Shown here: positions 28,719 through 38,224 of the stretch, one piece after another
Layout: each line of letters begins with the position of its first letter
How positions within the stretch are numbered: position 1 is the first letter of the stretch
Source: Nocardioides rubriscoriae
GTDB taxonomy: Bacteria > Actinomycetota > Actinomycetes > Propionibacteriales > Nocardioidaceae
Reading direction: 5' to 3'
Assembly (NCBI RefSeq): GCF_008087085.1
Contig: NZ_VIYJ01000008.1
Coordinates: 186,001 to 250,000 of the forward strand
DNA: 64,000 nucleotides
Position numbers and translations under genes: made by a program
The notes under the pieces: generated by a model
What the model was told of the DNA's origin: nothing
The model's input: the letters and a program-made list of their open reading frames with translations, nothing else
The model's database searches: none

Positions 28719-28872
28719 CCACGGTGGCCGACGAGGTCGCCCTGGCGACCGTCACGAGACGACCCGGGTGACGTCGTACGACGACCGGGCCCCACGGTGG
28801 TCGAGGAGGTCGCGTCGACCGACCGTCACACCACGGTGGTCGAGGAGGTCGCCCTGGCGACCGTCACGAGAC
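28719..28872 (+). repeat. Three direct copies of a ~42-base GC-rich repeat
   Basis: Copies at 28719-28760, 28792-28830 and 28831-28872 share CCACGGTGG-TCGAGGAGGTCG and a GACCGTCAC end; copies 1 and 3 are nearly identical. They fill most of the 302-base gap upstream of the DUF222/HNH gene. The same CCACGGTGGTCGAG core recurs downstream of that gene at 30324. It looks like a dispersed REP-like element. Confidence 0.75.
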
Positions 28873-28947
28873 CCACTCGGCCACACCGACGTACGAAACC
28901 CATCCACAAACTCGTCGCACAGACTTTCGAATATGTGCCATCAGGCG

Positions 28948-28953
28948 TAGAAT
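28948..28953 (+). promoter_or_regulatory. -10 box of DUF222/HNH gene
   Basis: TAGAAT six bases before ATG 28960. A short GAGG lies in the spacer, so translation could be leaderless or use this weak site. Confidence 0.45.
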
Positions 28954-28959
28954 GAGGCC

Positions 28960-30249
28960 ATGAGCACCCGCACCCGGACCCACAGCAGCGACCCGCTGCT
29001 GGAGTCCGTGCGCGCACACCGCGACGACGAGTCCAGGGTCCAGGTTGCCAAGCTCAACGCCGTCCTCGACTGGGCGTCGGTCAACACCGCCGACCCCGAC
29101 GAGACCGCAGCCCTGCTCGACCCCATGGAAGAACCGGCCCTGCACCTGGGTGGCCCCGGGTGCCCGGTCATCGGCGAGTACGCCGCCCTCGACCTCGCGT
29201 TGTCATTGGGGATGAGCACCGACGGTGGGCTGGCCTACCTCGGCAAAGCGTTGGAGCTGCGCTACCGCCTCCCACGGCTGTACGCCCGCGTGGTCAAGCT
29301 CGAGGTGCCGGTGTGGAAGGCGTTCCGCGTCGCCGAACACACGATGTCCCTGCCTGCGGCTGGTGCCACTGAAGTCGACAAGGACATCGCCCCCTTCCTG
29401 CACACCTGCTCCTGGGCCCAAGTGGACCGCGCCGTCGACGCCGCCCGCGCCAAGCACGACCCCGACGAAGCAGAACGCCGCCGCAAGAAGGCCGCCGAGA
29501 ACCGTCACGCCGACGTCCACCTCGGCGACGCGGGCACCTCGGGCACCGTGGAGATGACCGCCACCCTCGACCTGGCCGACGCGATCGACCTCGAAGCCGC
29601 GCTGAAGAACGGGGCCCAGGCACTGGCCGACCTCGGGTCCACCGAGACCCTGGACGTCCGCCGCTCCCAGGCCCTGGGAGAGATGGGCCGCCACCAGCTC
29701 GCCCTCGACCTGCTCACCGGCGAGATCACCAGCGAGATCACCGGTGGCACCGGGCGCGGTGTGACCCTGTACTGCCACCTCGACGCCGAGCACCCCGACC
29801 TGCCCGGGTTCCTCGACAACACCTGGTCCCCGGTCCTCATCGAACAGATCCGCGCCTGGTGCCAACAAGCCGGCACCAAGGTCACCGTCAAACCCGTCGT
29901 CGACCTCGCCGCCGACCCGGTCACCGACGCCTACGAGCCCACCGACGCCATCCGCGAGCTCGTGCGCCTCCGCGACCACACCTGTGTGTTCCCCGGGTGC
30001 AATCGCCGCCGGGTCGACCTCGACCACATCATCCCGTTCACCGCCGGCGGCCCCACGTCAGCGCACAACCTCGCGATGCTCTGCAGACGCCACCACCGCG
30101 CCAAGACCCACTCCCGGTGGCGCTACGTCATGCTGCGCCCCGGGCTCTACCACTGGACCAGCCCCACCGGCGCCACCTACCTCGTCGACCGCAGGTCCCC
30201 ACTACTCCGTCCACCCCGTCCACCCCGTCCACCGCGCCGACAACCCTGA
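28960..30249 (+). CDS. DUF222 / HNH endonuclease (13E12-repeat family)
   Basis: A 429-aa protein of the actinobacterial DUF222-HNH family, known in mycobacteria as 13E12 repeat proteins. The long helical DUF222 region covers about residues 1-310. The HNH nuclease motif is at ~345-395: CVFPGCNRR...DLDHIIPFTAGGPTSAHNLAMLCRRHHRAKTH (two CxxC-like zinc residues, the DH pair, N and HH). The family is multicopy in Nocardioides-type genomes and is suspected to be mobile; its function is not established. It lies between repeat clusters on both sides and splits the folA/thyA neighbourhood. Confidence 0.85.
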   Translation: MSTRTRTHSSDPLLESVRAHRDDESRVQVAKLNAVLDWASVNTADPDETAALLDPMEEPALHLGGPGCPVIGEYAALDLALSLGMSTDGGLAYLGKALELRYRLPRLYARVVKLEVPVWKAFRVAEHTMSLPAAGATEVDKDIAPFLHTCSWAQVDRAVDAARAKHDPDEAERRRKKAAENRHADVHLGDAGTSGTVEMTATLDLADAIDLEAALKNGAQALADLGSTETLDVRRSQALGEMGRHQLALDLLTGEITSEITGGTGRGVTLYCHLDAEHPDLPGFLDNTWSPVLIEQIRAWCQQAGTKVTVKPVVDLAADPVTDAYEPTDAIRELVRLRDHTCVFPGCNRRRVDLDHIIPFTAGGPTSAHNLAMLCRRHHRAKTHSRWRYVMLRPGLYHWTSPTGATYLVDRRSPLLRPPRPPRPPRRQP

Positions 30250-30323
30250 CCGCCCCACCACCCCGCCCAGCACCACCACAGCGGGGCCACCGGCACGCCC
30301 AGCGGTCCTCACCCCACCCCGCC

Positions 30324-30428
30324 CCACGGTGGTCGAGGTGCGAGGCCGCGTGGCACTCGGGTCGGCAGCGCCGGTGGTGGTGGTCTCGAGGCTCGGCCGC
30401 GGGCGGCCTCACATCTCGACCAGCGTGG
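30324..30428. repeat. 105-base imperfect palindromic element
   Basis: A 26-base terminal inverted repeat (30324-30349 against 30403-30428, three mismatches) encloses a GC-rich centre. Its end sequence CCACGGTGGTCGAG matches the direct repeats at 28719-28872, so related repeats flank the DUF222/HNH gene. It could fold into a long hairpin. No coding sequence is supported here. Confidence 0.7.
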
Positions 30429-30461
30429 GGTCGGGCCGGGGCACACAGTCGGCGTACGACG

Positions 30462-31256
30462 TCAGACGGCGATCGGGGCCTTGATGCCGGGGTGGGGGTC
30501 GTAGCCCTCGACGGCGATGTGGTCGAGGTCGAAGGCGGCGAGGTCGGTGACCGACGGGTCGAGGACCAGTCGCGGCAGGGGGCGGGGGTCGCGGGTGAGC
30601 TGGAGGCGGGCCTGGTCGAGGTGGTTGGTGTAGAGGTGGGCGTCGCCGAGGGTGTGCACGAAGTCGCCGACGCCGAGCCCGGTGACCTGGGCGACCATGT
30701 GGGTGAGCAGGGCGTAGGACGCGATGTTGAAGGGCACGCCGAGGAACACGTCGGCGGAGCGCTGGTAGAGCTGGCACGAGAGGCGGCCGTCGGCGACGTA
30801 GAACTGGAACATCGTGTGGCACGGCGCCAGGGCCATGTCGGGGATGTCGGCGACGTTCCACGCCGAGACGACGTGGCGCCGCGAGTCGGGGTTGGTGCGG
30901 ATCTGCTCGACGACCTGGGCGATCTGGTCGACGTGTCGACCGTCGGGGGTCGGCCACGAGCGCCACTGGTAGCCGTAGACGGGCCCGAGGTCGCCGTCGG
31001 CGTCGGCCCACTCGTCCCAGATGGTGACGCCGCGGTCCTGGAGCCACTTCACGTTGGTGTCACCGCGCAGGAACCACAGCAGCTCGGCGAAGATCGACCG
31101 GGTGTGGACCTTCTTGGTCGTCACCAGCGGGAACCCCTCGGTCAGGTCGAAGCGCATCTGGTGGCCGAAGACCGACAGGGTGCCGGTGCCGGTGCGGTCG
31201 GCCTTGGCGACGCCCTCGTCGAGGATCCGCTGGACGAGGTCGAGGTAGGCGCGCAC
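30462..31256 (-). CDS. thyA: Thymidylate synthase
   Basis: A 264-aa ThyA that methylates dUMP to dTMP with methylene-tetrahydrofolate. The catalytic cysteine is C146 in [12 protein letters not shown], the same number as in E. coli. [11 protein letters not shown] near the N-terminus, RRHVVSAWN (phosphate-binding arginines), [20 protein letters not shown] and DAHLYTNH are all intact. The GTG at 31256 follows a TAGCCT box by six bases. The PhzF-like gene is 9 bases upstream on the same strand. Confidence 0.97.
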   Translation of the reverse strand: MRAYLDLVQRILDEGVAKADRTGTGTLSVFGHQMRFDLTEGFPLVTTKKVHTRSIFAELLWFLRGDTNVKWLQDRGVTIWDEWADADGDLGPVYGYQWRSWPTPDGRHVDQIAQVVEQIRTNPDSRRHVVSAWNVADIPDMALAPCHTMFQFYVADGRLSCQLYQRSADVFLGVPFNIASYALLTHMVAQVTGLGVGDFVHTLGDAHLYTNHLDQARLQLTRDPRPLPRLVLDPSVTDLAAFDLDHIAVEGYDPHPGIKAPIAV

Positions 31257-31262
31257 GGGTCC

Positions 31263-31268
31263 AGGCTA
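31263..31268 (-). promoter_or_regulatory. -10 box of thyA
   Basis: TAGCCT on the minus strand, six bases before the thyA GTG; it overlaps the last codon of the PhzF-like gene. Confidence 0.45.
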
Positions 31269-32096
31269 TCCGCCGAGCGCGACGGTCCCGGCGACCGTGG
31301 TGCGGGTGTCCCCGCCCACCCAGACCACGTCGTCCTCACGCGTCACGTGGACACGCCCGCGTCGCTGCAGCACCGTGCCCTGCGCGGCGACGTACGACGC
31401 CGGCAGGCGGGTCCCGGCCAGCCAGGCGCCGATGCCGGCGTTGAGGCTGCCGGTCACGGGGTCCTCCTCGGGGCCGTAGCCCGGGCAGAAGGCACGCACC
31501 TCGACGGCGCACTCCGAGCCCTCCGGCCAGGGACCGACGATCCCCACCTTGAGGTCGTCGAACGCCCCGAAGTCGGGACGGCAGGCGAGCACCGCGTCGG
31601 CGTCGCGCAGCAGCAGGCCCATCCACCCGGGACCGTTGTCGATCCAGGCGGCATCTACGACGTCGTCGTCGCCCAGCCCGAGCACCCGTACGGCGTGGGC
31701 CAGGTCGGCGGGGTCGACGAGCCCCGAGCGCACCAGCGGCGGCCCGGCGAAGGCCAGCCGCTCCCCACGGCGTACCTCGACCAGCCCGGCCGCGCACTGC
31801 TGCACGACCACGTCGGCAGCGGCGGGCGCTCCCCCGGCCTCGAGCCACGCGTGGGCCGAGCCGAGGGTGGGGTGACCGGCGAAGGGCAGCTCGCCGCCGG
31901 GGGTCCAGATGCGCAGCCGGTAGTCGGCGCCGGGATCGGTGGGCGTCAGCAGGAAGGTGGTCTCCGACAGGTTGGTCCAGCGCGCGAACGCGGCCATCTG
32001 GTCGTCGGTGAGCCCGTCGGCGTCGTGGACCACGGCCACGGGGTTGCCCCGCAGCGGCTCGGTGGAGAAGACGTCGACCTGGCGGAACGGCAGCAT
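31266..32096 (-). CDS. PhzF-family isomerase-like protein
   Basis: A 276-aa member of the PhzF/diaminopimelate-epimerase fold. The catalytic glutamate is E45 in NLSETTFL, as in PhzF, with RGNPVAVV (~16-23), GGELPFAGHPTLGSAHAW and, in the C-terminal half, DPVTGSLNAG also conserved. PhzF itself isomerises a phenazine precursor, but most stand-alone homologues have no known substrate and no other phenazine genes are seen here. ATG 32096 follows a TAGGGT box by seven bases. Confidence 0.85.
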   Translation of the reverse strand: MLPFRQVDVFSTEPLRGNPVAVVHDADGLTDDQMAAFARWTNLSETTFLLTPTDPGADYRLRIWTPGGELPFAGHPTLGSAHAWLEAGGAPAAADVVVQQCAAGLVEVRRGERLAFAGPPLVRSGLVDPADLAHAVRVLGLGDDDVVDAAWIDNGPGWMGLLLRDADAVLACRPDFGAFDDLKVGIVGPWPEGSECAVEVRAFCPGYGPEEDPVTGSLNAGIGAWLAGTRLPASYVAAQGTVLQRRGRVHVTREDDVVWVGGDTRTTVAGTVALGG

Positions 32097-32103
32097 GCCG
32101 CCG

Positions 32104-32109
32104 ACCCTA
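32104..32109 (-). promoter_or_regulatory. -10 box of PhzF-like gene
   Basis: TAGGGT on the minus strand, seven bases before ATG 32096. Confidence 0.4.
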
Positions 32110-32134
32110 GCCAGCCGGGGCCTGCCCCGTCCGC

Positions 32135-32175
32135 GGGCCCGTCAGTGGGCCCGTCAGTGGGCTTGTCAGTGGGCC
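32135..32175 (+). repeat. 12-base tandem repeat, 3.4 copies
   Basis: GGGCCCGTCAGT repeated at 32135, 32147 and 32159 (the last with two changes), then GGGCC. The third unit contains the stop codon of the next minus-strand gene, so repeat expansion has occurred at its 3' end. Confidence 0.8.
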
Positions 32176-33530
32176 AGCAACGGCGGGGTGGGCGCGCCGT
32201 CGACCTCGGCGGCGCCCAGGCAGATGCGCTCGAGGAGGCGGCAGTTGACGATGTCGTAGCGCCCCTCGTCGCCCCGTGAGACCACGACGGTGACGATCCC
32301 GAGCGGCCCGAAGACAGCGTCGACGACGACGCCGTCGGGCAGCGCCAGGGGGACGGGCCGTCGGTTGCGGGCGTCGACGACGGCGACCGCGCGTGACGAG
32401 GCGCCCGCCGCCGCCGGGTCGGGGACGACCCGGAACAGGCCGTCGGGGGACAGCGCCGTCCCGAGCGCGACGGCCGGCGGCACCGGTCCCGGCACCCGGC
32501 GCCCGGTGCCGTTGTCGGGCACGACGAGGTGGCCGTCGGGCAGGGAGAGGTAGGTGCGGGTCGCGTCGCGGCCCACCAGCACGGCCCCGGGCGGGACCTC
32601 GTCGCGGCTCAGGGTCGGTGGCACGCGGGCCACCACCAGCGCACCGGCGTCGAGCCACGCGACGGCCCGCGCGTCGGGCGAGGCCACCACGGGGCTGTCC
32701 TCGTCGGCCCGCCCCAGGTCCTGGACGCCGTCGGGGCGCACGACCACCACGGAGCCGTCGGCGAGCCGTCCGGCGACGCCGTCCTGGACGCGGGTCATCG
32801 ACCGCAGCCCGTCGACGGGCACGACCGCACCGTCGAGGCGCACGGAGCGGCCGTCGTACCACGGCACGGGCTGCGCCGTGCCGATGCGCACCGTGACGAC
32901 CTGGACCGGCCGTGCGGGTCCGGCGACCTCGCCGTCGGAGTCGAGGCCCACCACAGCGGCACCGACGACCACGGCGACCAGCGCGACCAGCGCGCTGCCC
33001 AGGACCGCACGCGTACGCAGCCGCGAGCGTCGGGCGGTGGCGACCGGGCTCGCGCCCCCGACCGCAGGGGCTCCGACGACGACCTGGTCGGCGACGTCCA
33101 CGACCGCGGGGCCCAGCCCGGGCGGCCACGCGCCGCCGCCGAGCACGACCGCGTCGACCTGCTCGGGCGCGAGCCGGGCGACCTCGGTGAGCACCAGCCG
33201 GGCGCGGGTCGACGGGTCGAGGCGGTCGAGGGCGGGCTCGAGGTCGGCGTACCCCGCCTCCCCGGGCCACCCACCGGTCGCTGCGGGCTCGGCCCACCAC
33301 GCGACCGGGTCGTCCTCCCACGCCGCGACCACCGCCGCGAACAGGGCGACGTCGAGGTCGTCGGTGGCCGGGGCCTCGAGCAGGCGCGCCACGGCCTCGC
33401 CAGCGAGCCGCTCCGCGTCGACCAGGGGTACGCCGAGCAGGACCAGCGTGCGCACGACCACCGGCCAGCGCACCTCGGCGTGCGTGGCCCGGCCCGCACG
33501 CTCGGCCGCCGCCGACCTCTCGGACGTCAT
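32166..33530 (-). CDS. Membrane-anchored protein with predicted extracellular beta-propeller, copy A
   Basis: I do not recognise a named family. The 454-aa protein has a helical N-terminal domain (~1-160) with WPVVVRTLVLLGVPLVDAERLAGEAV, faintly like a sigma-region-2/4 helical fold, then a single transmembrane helix (~168-192). The outer part (~200-454) is rich in short beta repeats with Gly-Asp-Gly and SPDARAVAWLD-type motifs, as in TolB/WD-like propellers. It is a paralog of the next gene upstream (33547-35109): same layout, shared WPVVVR-LVLLG core, and both end Leu-Ala-His. The gap between them is 16 bases, so they are probably one transcript. Cytoplasmic-helical/TM/outer-sensor layout suggests signalling across the membrane, which is inference. 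Confidence 0.6.
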   Translation of the reverse strand: MTSERSAAAERAGRATHAEVRWPVVVRTLVLLGVPLVDAERLAGEAVARLLEAPATDDLDVALFAAVVAAWEDDPVAWWAEPAATGGWPGEAGYADLEPALDRLDPSTRARLVLTEVARLAPEQVDAVVLGGGAWPPGLGPAVVDVADQVVVGAPAVGGASPVATARRSRLRTRAVLGSALVALVAVVVGAAVVGLDSDGEVAGPARPVQVVTVRIGTAQPVPWYDGRSVRLDGAVVPVDGLRSMTRVQDGVAGRLADGSVVVVRPDGVQDLGRADEDSPVVASPDARAVAWLDAGALVVARVPPTLSRDEVPPGAVLVGRDATRTYLSLPDGHLVVPDNGTGRRVPGPVPPAVALGTALSPDGLFRVVPDPAAAGASSRAVAVVDARNRRPVPLALPDGVVVDAVFGPLGIVTVVVSRGDEGRYDIVNCRLLERICLGAAEVDGAPTPPLLAH

Positions 33531-33546
33531 GGCTCGCCCGTCATGG

Positions 33547-35109
33547 TCAGTGCGCCAGCTTCAGCGGGGCGGCGGCGCCGAACACCTCGACGTCGTCCTG
33601 GCACGCGGCCCGGGCCAGGTCGCACACGACCAGGGTGTAGCCGGGGATGTAGCCGCGGCCGCGCGGGCGGTCGGGTGGGTACTGGATGCCGTTCTGCACC
33701 TCGACAACGAACGTGACGGTGCCGTCGTCGAACGCGGCGTCGCGCACGATGGCCCCCGGGCGGAGGTCGAGCGGGAGCGGCGTGCCGGGCCCGAGGTCGA
33801 CCACGACCCTCAGCGGGGCCGCGCTCGCGGCGACGTCGCGGGTGAGCAGGTAGTGGCCGTCGTCGGACAGCGAGCCGTCGCGCCCGGTGACCCCGCTGGC
33901 GTCGTGGCCGGTGGACACCGCGATCAGGTCGTCGTCGAGCTGCCTGGCCTGCGTGCCGCCCGCGACGTCGAGCAGGCCCTCGGGGGCCTGGAGGACGACG
34001 ACGTCGCCGACCCGGGTCAGCGGCTGCTCGCCCGCGCTGTCGACGTAGACGGTGCCGTCGTCGAGGGCCACGACCGTGGCACCCACGGCCGGGACGGTGG
34101 TGGTCCGCGGCGTCGTGCCCCGCAGCGACCGTACGACGACCGCACCCGACGTCGCGTCGACCCAGGCGGTCTCGCGCGCCTGGGGGTCGGCCACGGCGGC
34201 CGCACCCGGCGTCGTGCGTCCGAGCGTCTCGACGGGCCGTCCGGCCCGCACGTGGACGACCCGGCCACCGTCGTCGGTCGCCACCACGCCGTCGCCGACG
34301 CGCACCATCGCGACCAGGCCCGGCAGCCGCACCGTGCGGTCGGCCAGGTGGATGCGGCGGCCGTCGTACCAGGTGACGGGGTCGAGGTCGGGGCCACCGG
34401 TCAACGGGACCCGCGCGGTGGCACCGACGCCGGCGACGGGCGCGGCGCTCGGTGACGGCCCGGCGGCGCCGGGGTCGGGTGCGGGCTGGGGGTCGATCGA
34501 GCGCACGGCGACGGTGACGGTCGCGGCCACGGCGGCGAGCCCGGCCACCGCCGCGACCAGGGTCAGACGACGTCCGCCGCGGCGCCGCTGGACGTAGCGG
34601 GACCGCGCCTGCTCGACGTGGGGGTCACCGACCGGGATCTCCTCGGCCAGCCGCGGCAGGTCGGCGAACGTCGACTCCCCCACCGGCGACCCGAGGGGGG
34701 CCGGACCGAGCGCGTCGTCGAGCTGCTCGGGGGTCAGGGCCCCGACGGCCTGCGCGACGACCCGCGCGCGCTGGGCGGGCGACAGCACGTCGAGGGCCTC
34801 GACCGCCTCGTCGAGGTCGCCGGCGCAGGGCTCGGGCCGGTGCCACCACGCGGTGCGGTCGCGCTCCCACGTGTCGACCACCTCGGCGACCAGCGTCGCG
34901 TCGAGGTCGAGCCACTCGTCGTGCGCGCAGCGCTCGAAGAACGCGCCGACCGCGGTGGTCGCCAGGTCCTGCGCATGGCGCGGCGGCGCACCCAGGAGCA
35001 CCAGCATCCTCACGACCACCGGCCAGCGGCCGACGGCGTACGTCGCGATCTCCTGCACACCGGGACGCCCCGGCCGGCCGTGGACGAGCACGTCGGGCAC
35101 CACAGCCAC
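33547..35109 (-). CDS. Membrane-anchored protein with predicted extracellular beta-propeller, copy B
   Basis: A 520-aa paralog of the neighbouring downstream gene. The N-terminal helical domain has RWPVVVRMLVLLGAPPRHAQDLATTAVGAFF; one transmembrane helix lies at ~175-200 after a Arg-rich patch. The outer region contains repeated beta motifs (VGDGVVATDDGGRVVHV, DGTVYVDSAG) typical of propeller blades. It ends PLKLAH, against PLLAH in copy A. The start is ambiguous: GTG codons at 35109, 35103 and 35100 are in frame, and GGAGAGG directly before 35109 fits 35103 better. Function unknown. Confidence 0.55.
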   Translation of the reverse strand: MAVVPDVLVHGRPGRPGVQEIATYAVGRWPVVVRMLVLLGAPPRHAQDLATTAVGAFFERCAHDEWLDLDATLVAEVVDTWERDRTAWWHRPEPCAGDLDEAVEALDVLSPAQRARVVAQAVGALTPEQLDDALGPAPLGSPVGESTFADLPRLAEEIPVGDPHVEQARSRYVQRRRGGRRLTLVAAVAGLAAVAATVTVAVRSIDPQPAPDPGAAGPSPSAAPVAGVGATARVPLTGGPDLDPVTWYDGRRIHLADRTVRLPGLVAMVRVGDGVVATDDGGRVVHVRAGRPVETLGRTTPGAAAVADPQARETAWVDATSGAVVVRSLRGTTPRTTTVPAVGATVVALDDGTVYVDSAGEQPLTRVGDVVVLQAPEGLLDVAGGTQARQLDDDLIAVSTGHDASGVTGRDGSLSDDGHYLLTRDVAASAAPLRVVVDLGPGTPLPLDLRPGAIVRDAAFDDGTVTFVVEVQNGIQYPPDRPRGRGYIPGYTLVVCDLARAACQDDVEVFGAAAPLKLAH

Positions 35110-35244
35110 CTCTCCGGTCGGTCAGACCGCCTCGTCGCGGCCCCGCGGGGCCGGACTCCAGGGTATTCGTCGCGGCCCCACGCGCGGATGCGCGAGACGG
35201 GCGAGACTGGCGAGACGGACCTGCAGGCGGTGCCGGGTCAGGGG

Positions 35245-35520
35245 TCAGGGGTGCAGCGACATGGGTCCGTAGACCCGGCGGTCGTGCTCGAAGAGCGTGA
35301 CCTGGTCGACGCCGGCGGCGGCGAGGTCGCCGAACAGCTCACCGACCCACGACTCGGCGTCGGCCTGGCTGGCGAAGCGCTGGGCGACGAGCTCGTCGGC
35401 GCCGTCGCCGGTGGGCGTGACCTCGGCGCCGGTGGAGTCCTCGAGACGCCACGTCCAGGGGCGCTCGGCCGCGGTCGGCCGTCGGAACGTCGGGGGCTGG
35501 TCGGGCAGGTTCATGGTCAT
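35245..35520 (-). CDS. Small conserved hypothetical protein
   Basis: A 91-aa acidic protein ([17 protein letters not shown]...[43 protein letters not shown]) with a compact alpha/beta pattern and no membrane segment. It resembles small actinobacterial proteins of unknown function. Its ATG overlaps the gcvT stop (ATGA), so it is probably translated from the gcvT message. Another ATG two codons later is possible. Confidence 0.7.
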   Translation of the reverse strand: MTMNLPDQPPTFRRPTAAERPWTWRLEDSTGAEVTPTGDGADELVAQRFASQADAESWVGELFGDLAAAGVDQVTLFEHDRRVYGPMSLHP

Positions 35521-36635
35521 GACTCTCGCACCGAGGGCTCGACGAACGGCAGCGGACGCACCTGGAACATCTCGCGCCGCCCGCGCACGTCGACGCCGAC
35601 CTGGGCGTCGGGGTTGACGACCGACGAGAGCAGCGCGAGGGCGATGCCCTTCTTCAGCGTCGGCGAGAAGGTGCCGGAGGTGACCTCCCCGAGCAGCACG
35701 TCAGGCACCAGGGAGACGCTCATGTGGGGACGCGGGATGGCGCGGCCGGTCGACTCGAGCCCGACCAGGCGGCGTCGCGGCCCGGCCTGCTTCTCGGCGA
35801 CCAGGGCGTCGCGGCCCCAGAACGCGTCCTTCTTCCAACCGACCGCCCAGCCCAGGCGCGCCTCGTTGGGGGTGACCGACAGCGAGATGTCCTGGCCGTG
35901 CAGCGGGTAGCCCATCTCGGTGCGCAGGGTGTCGCGGGCGCCGAGGCCGCACGGGGTCAGCCCGAACGGCTCCCCCGCCGCGAGGATCGCGTCCCAGACG
36001 GCGCCGGCACCGTCGCTGGGCACCACCAATTCGTAGCCCCGCTCGCCGGTGTAGCCGGTGCGGCAGATCACGACGTGGGTGCCGGCGAACGAGGCGTCGA
36101 CGAAGCTCATGTAGTCGTGGCCGGTGGGCAGCCCCACGGCGGCGAGCAGGTCGTCGGACGACGGCCCCTGCACCGCGAGCACGGCGAAGTCGCGGTGCTG
36201 GTCGACGACCTCGACCCCCGCCGGCGCGGCGGCGGCCAGGCGGCGCACGACCTCGGCGGTGTTGGCGGCGTTGGGGATCAGGAAGACCGCCTCGTCGGAG
36301 CGGTAGTAGGCGATGAGGTCGTCGACGATGCCGCCGGTCGCGTCGTCGCAGCACAGCGTGTACTGCGCCTGGCCGGGCCCGATCCTGCGCAGGTCGTTGG
36401 ACAGCGTCGCGTTGACGAGGTCGGCGGCACCGGGACCGGTCACCGCGGCCTTGCCGAGGTGGCTGACGTCGAAGATGCCGACGGCGGTGCGCACGGCGGT
36501 GTGCTCCTCGACCACCCCGGCGTACTGCAGCGGCATCGACCAGCCGCCGAAGTCGGCGAACTTGGCGCCCAGCGCCAGGTGTCGGTCGTGGAGGGGAGAG
36601 CGCAGCGGCTCCTGGGGACCGGAGGCCTCGGACAT
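35517..36635 (-). CDS. gcvT: Glycine cleavage system T protein (aminomethyltransferase)
   Basis: A 372-aa folate-binding enzyme that moves the methylene group from the aminomethyl-lipoyl H protein to tetrahydrofolate and releases ammonia. Family motifs include [54 protein letters not shown] and [17 protein letters not shown]. The start ATG at 36635 lies seven bases after a TAGGTT box; an in-frame upstream start at 36686 would overlap the divergent promoter and is rejected. No glycine riboswitch is visible in the 68-base gap to pepA. The gcvP and gcvH partners are not in the window. Confidence 0.93.
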   Translation of the reverse strand: MSEASGPQEPLRSPLHDRHLALGAKFADFGGWSMPLQYAGVVEEHTAVRTAVGIFDVSHLGKAAVTGPGAADLVNATLSNDLRRIGPGQAQYTLCCDDATGGIVDDLIAYYRSDEAVFLIPNAANTAEVVRRLAAAAPAGVEVVDQHRDFAVLAVQGPSSDDLLAAVGLPTGHDYMSFVDASFAGTHVVICRTGYTGERGYELVVPSDGAGAVWDAILAAGEPFGLTPCGLGARDTLRTEMGYPLHGQDISLSVTPNEARLGWAVGWKKDAFWGRDALVAEKQAGPRRRLVGLESTGRAIPRPHMSVSLVPDVLLGEVTSGTFSPTLKKGIALALLSSVVNPDAQVGVDVRGRREMFQVRPLPFVEPSVRES

Positions 36636-36642
36636 GGACCGA

Positions 36643-36648
36643 AACCTA
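36643..36648 (-). promoter_or_regulatory. -10 box of gcvT
   Basis: TAGGTT on the minus strand, seven bases before the gcvT ATG. Confidence 0.45.
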
Positions 36649-36691
36649 CCGCCACGCACCCCGCGCGGCCCACGTCCGGTCGGCACCGCCG

Positions 36692-36697
36692 TAGGCT
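36692..36697 (+). promoter_or_regulatory. -10 box of pepA
   Basis: TAGGCT six bases before the GTG at 36704; no Shine-Dalgarno follows. Together with the gcvT box it makes a compact divergent promoter. Confidence 0.5.
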
Positions 36698-36703
36698 CCC
36701 CGC

Positions 36704-38197
36704 GTGACGACGTGGACCCTGCGCAGTGCCAGCCCCGCCAAGACCCGATGCGACGCGGTCGTCGTCGGCGTGCTCTCCGGGGGCTCGCGCCCCACGATCG
36801 CCCCCGGCGGCGACGACGTCGCCGAGGCCTACGGCCGCAAGCTCGCGCCGCTGCTGACCACGCTGGGCGTGACCGGCAAGGCCGGTGAGGTCGTCAAGGT
36901 CCCGACCTCCCAGACGATCGCCTCGCCGATGCTGGTCCTGGTCGGTCTGGGCCCCGAGGCCACGCCGGCCGCCGTACGCCGCGCCGCCGGCGCCGCGGCC
37001 CGCGCGGTCTCCAACGCCGCCTCGGTCGCGCTCGCCCTGCCCGCCGACACCGCGGGCCTGGTGCGTGCGGCCACCGAGGGCTACCTCCTCGGCGGCTACA
37101 CCTTCACGACGTACAAGAAGAGCGCCGGCGAGAAGAAGACGCCGCCCGAGGTCGTCGTGCTCAGCCCCGCGGCCCGCAAGAAGGACGCCGTCGCCGCCTT
37201 CGACGAGGCCCAGGTCCTGGCCGCCGCGGTCACCACGACCCGCGACTGGGTCAACACCCCGCCCAACGACCTGCGCCCGCCGTCGTTCGCCGACGGCATC
37301 GTCGCCGCGGTCAAGGCCCGCCCCCGCGGCGCCGCCAAGGTGGGCGTCAAGGTCCTCGACGAGCGCCAGCTCGCCGAGCTCGGCTGCGGCGGCATCCTGT
37401 CGGTCGGCCAGGGCTCCGACGCCCCGCCGCGGCTGGTCGAGCTCACCTACTCCCCCAAGGGCGCCACGCAGCACCTCGCGCTCGTCGGCAAGGGCATCAC
37501 CTTCGACACCGGCGGGCTGTCGATCAAGCCCGCGGCCAACATGCACGAGATGAAGTCAGACATGGCCGGTGCCGCCGCCGTCGTGGCCGCCACCCTCGCG
37601 ATCGCCGACCTCGGCCTGCCCGTCCGGGTCACGACCTACGCCTCCATCGCCGAGAACATGGTCGGCGCGTCGGCCACCCGGCCCGGCGACGTCGTGACGA
37701 TGTACGGCGGCACGACCGTCGAGATCCTCAACACCGACGCCGAGGGCCGGATGGTGCTCGGTGACGCCCTGGTGATGGCGACCGAGCAGCAGCCCGACGT
37801 GATCCTCGACGTCGCCACCCTGACCGGCGCCATGGTCGTCGCGCTCGGCGACAAGGTCGGCGGCGTGATGGGCGACCCGACCGTCGTCGACGGCGTGCTC
37901 GCCGCGGCCGAGGCCGCCGGCGAGGAGCACTGGCCGATGCCGATCCCCGCGGCCATGGTCGAGCGCGTGCACTCGAGCAAGATCGCCGACCTCGCCCAGC
38001 ACGACTGGATCCGCTGGGGCGGCGGGCTCTACGCCGCGGCCTTCCTGCGCGAGTTCACCGCCGGGCTCCCCTGGGCCCACCTCGACATCGCCGGCCCGTC
38101 GTACAACTCCGGCGGCCCCCACGGCCACGTCACCAGCGGCGGCACCGGCGTGGCCGTCACGACCCTGGTCGAGTACGCGCGGTCCCTGGCGGGCTGA
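36704..38197 (+). CDS. pepA: Leucyl aminopeptidase (M17)
   Basis: Cytosolic two-metal aminopeptidase of 497 aa that removes N-terminal residues. The C-terminal catalytic half has [20 protein letters not shown] (metal-binding Lys/Asp), [10 protein letters not shown] and the family signature [14 protein letters not shown], all intact. The N-terminal half is the usual variable Rossmann-like domain. It stands alone, divergent from gcvT. The length is normal. Confidence 0.94.
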   Translation: MTTWTLRSASPAKTRCDAVVVGVLSGGSRPTIAPGGDDVAEAYGRKLAPLLTTLGVTGKAGEVVKVPTSQTIASPMLVLVGLGPEATPAAVRRAAGAAARAVSNAASVALALPADTAGLVRAATEGYLLGGYTFTTYKKSAGEKKTPPEVVVLSPAARKKDAVAAFDEAQVLAAAVTTTRDWVNTPPNDLRPPSFADGIVAAVKARPRGAAKVGVKVLDERQLAELGCGGILSVGQGSDAPPRLVELTYSPKGATQHLALVGKGITFDTGGLSIKPAANMHEMKSDMAGAAAVVAATLAIADLGLPVRVTTYASIAENMVGASATRPGDVVTMYGGTTVEILNTDAEGRMVLGDALVMATEQQPDVILDVATLTGAMVVALGDKVGGVMGDPTVVDGVLAAAEAAGEEHWPMPIPAAMVERVHSSKIADLAQHDWIRWGGGLYAAAFLREFTAGLPWAHLDIAGPSYNSGGPHGHVTSGGTGVAVTTLVEYARSLAG

Positions 38198-38224
38198 GCC
38201 GGGCCGAGCGGGGCCGAGCAGGTC

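Noticed and set aside
36636..36703. Glycine riboswitch before gcvT
   Set aside because: The gap is only 68 bases and the gene has a leaderless-type promoter, so there is no room for it.
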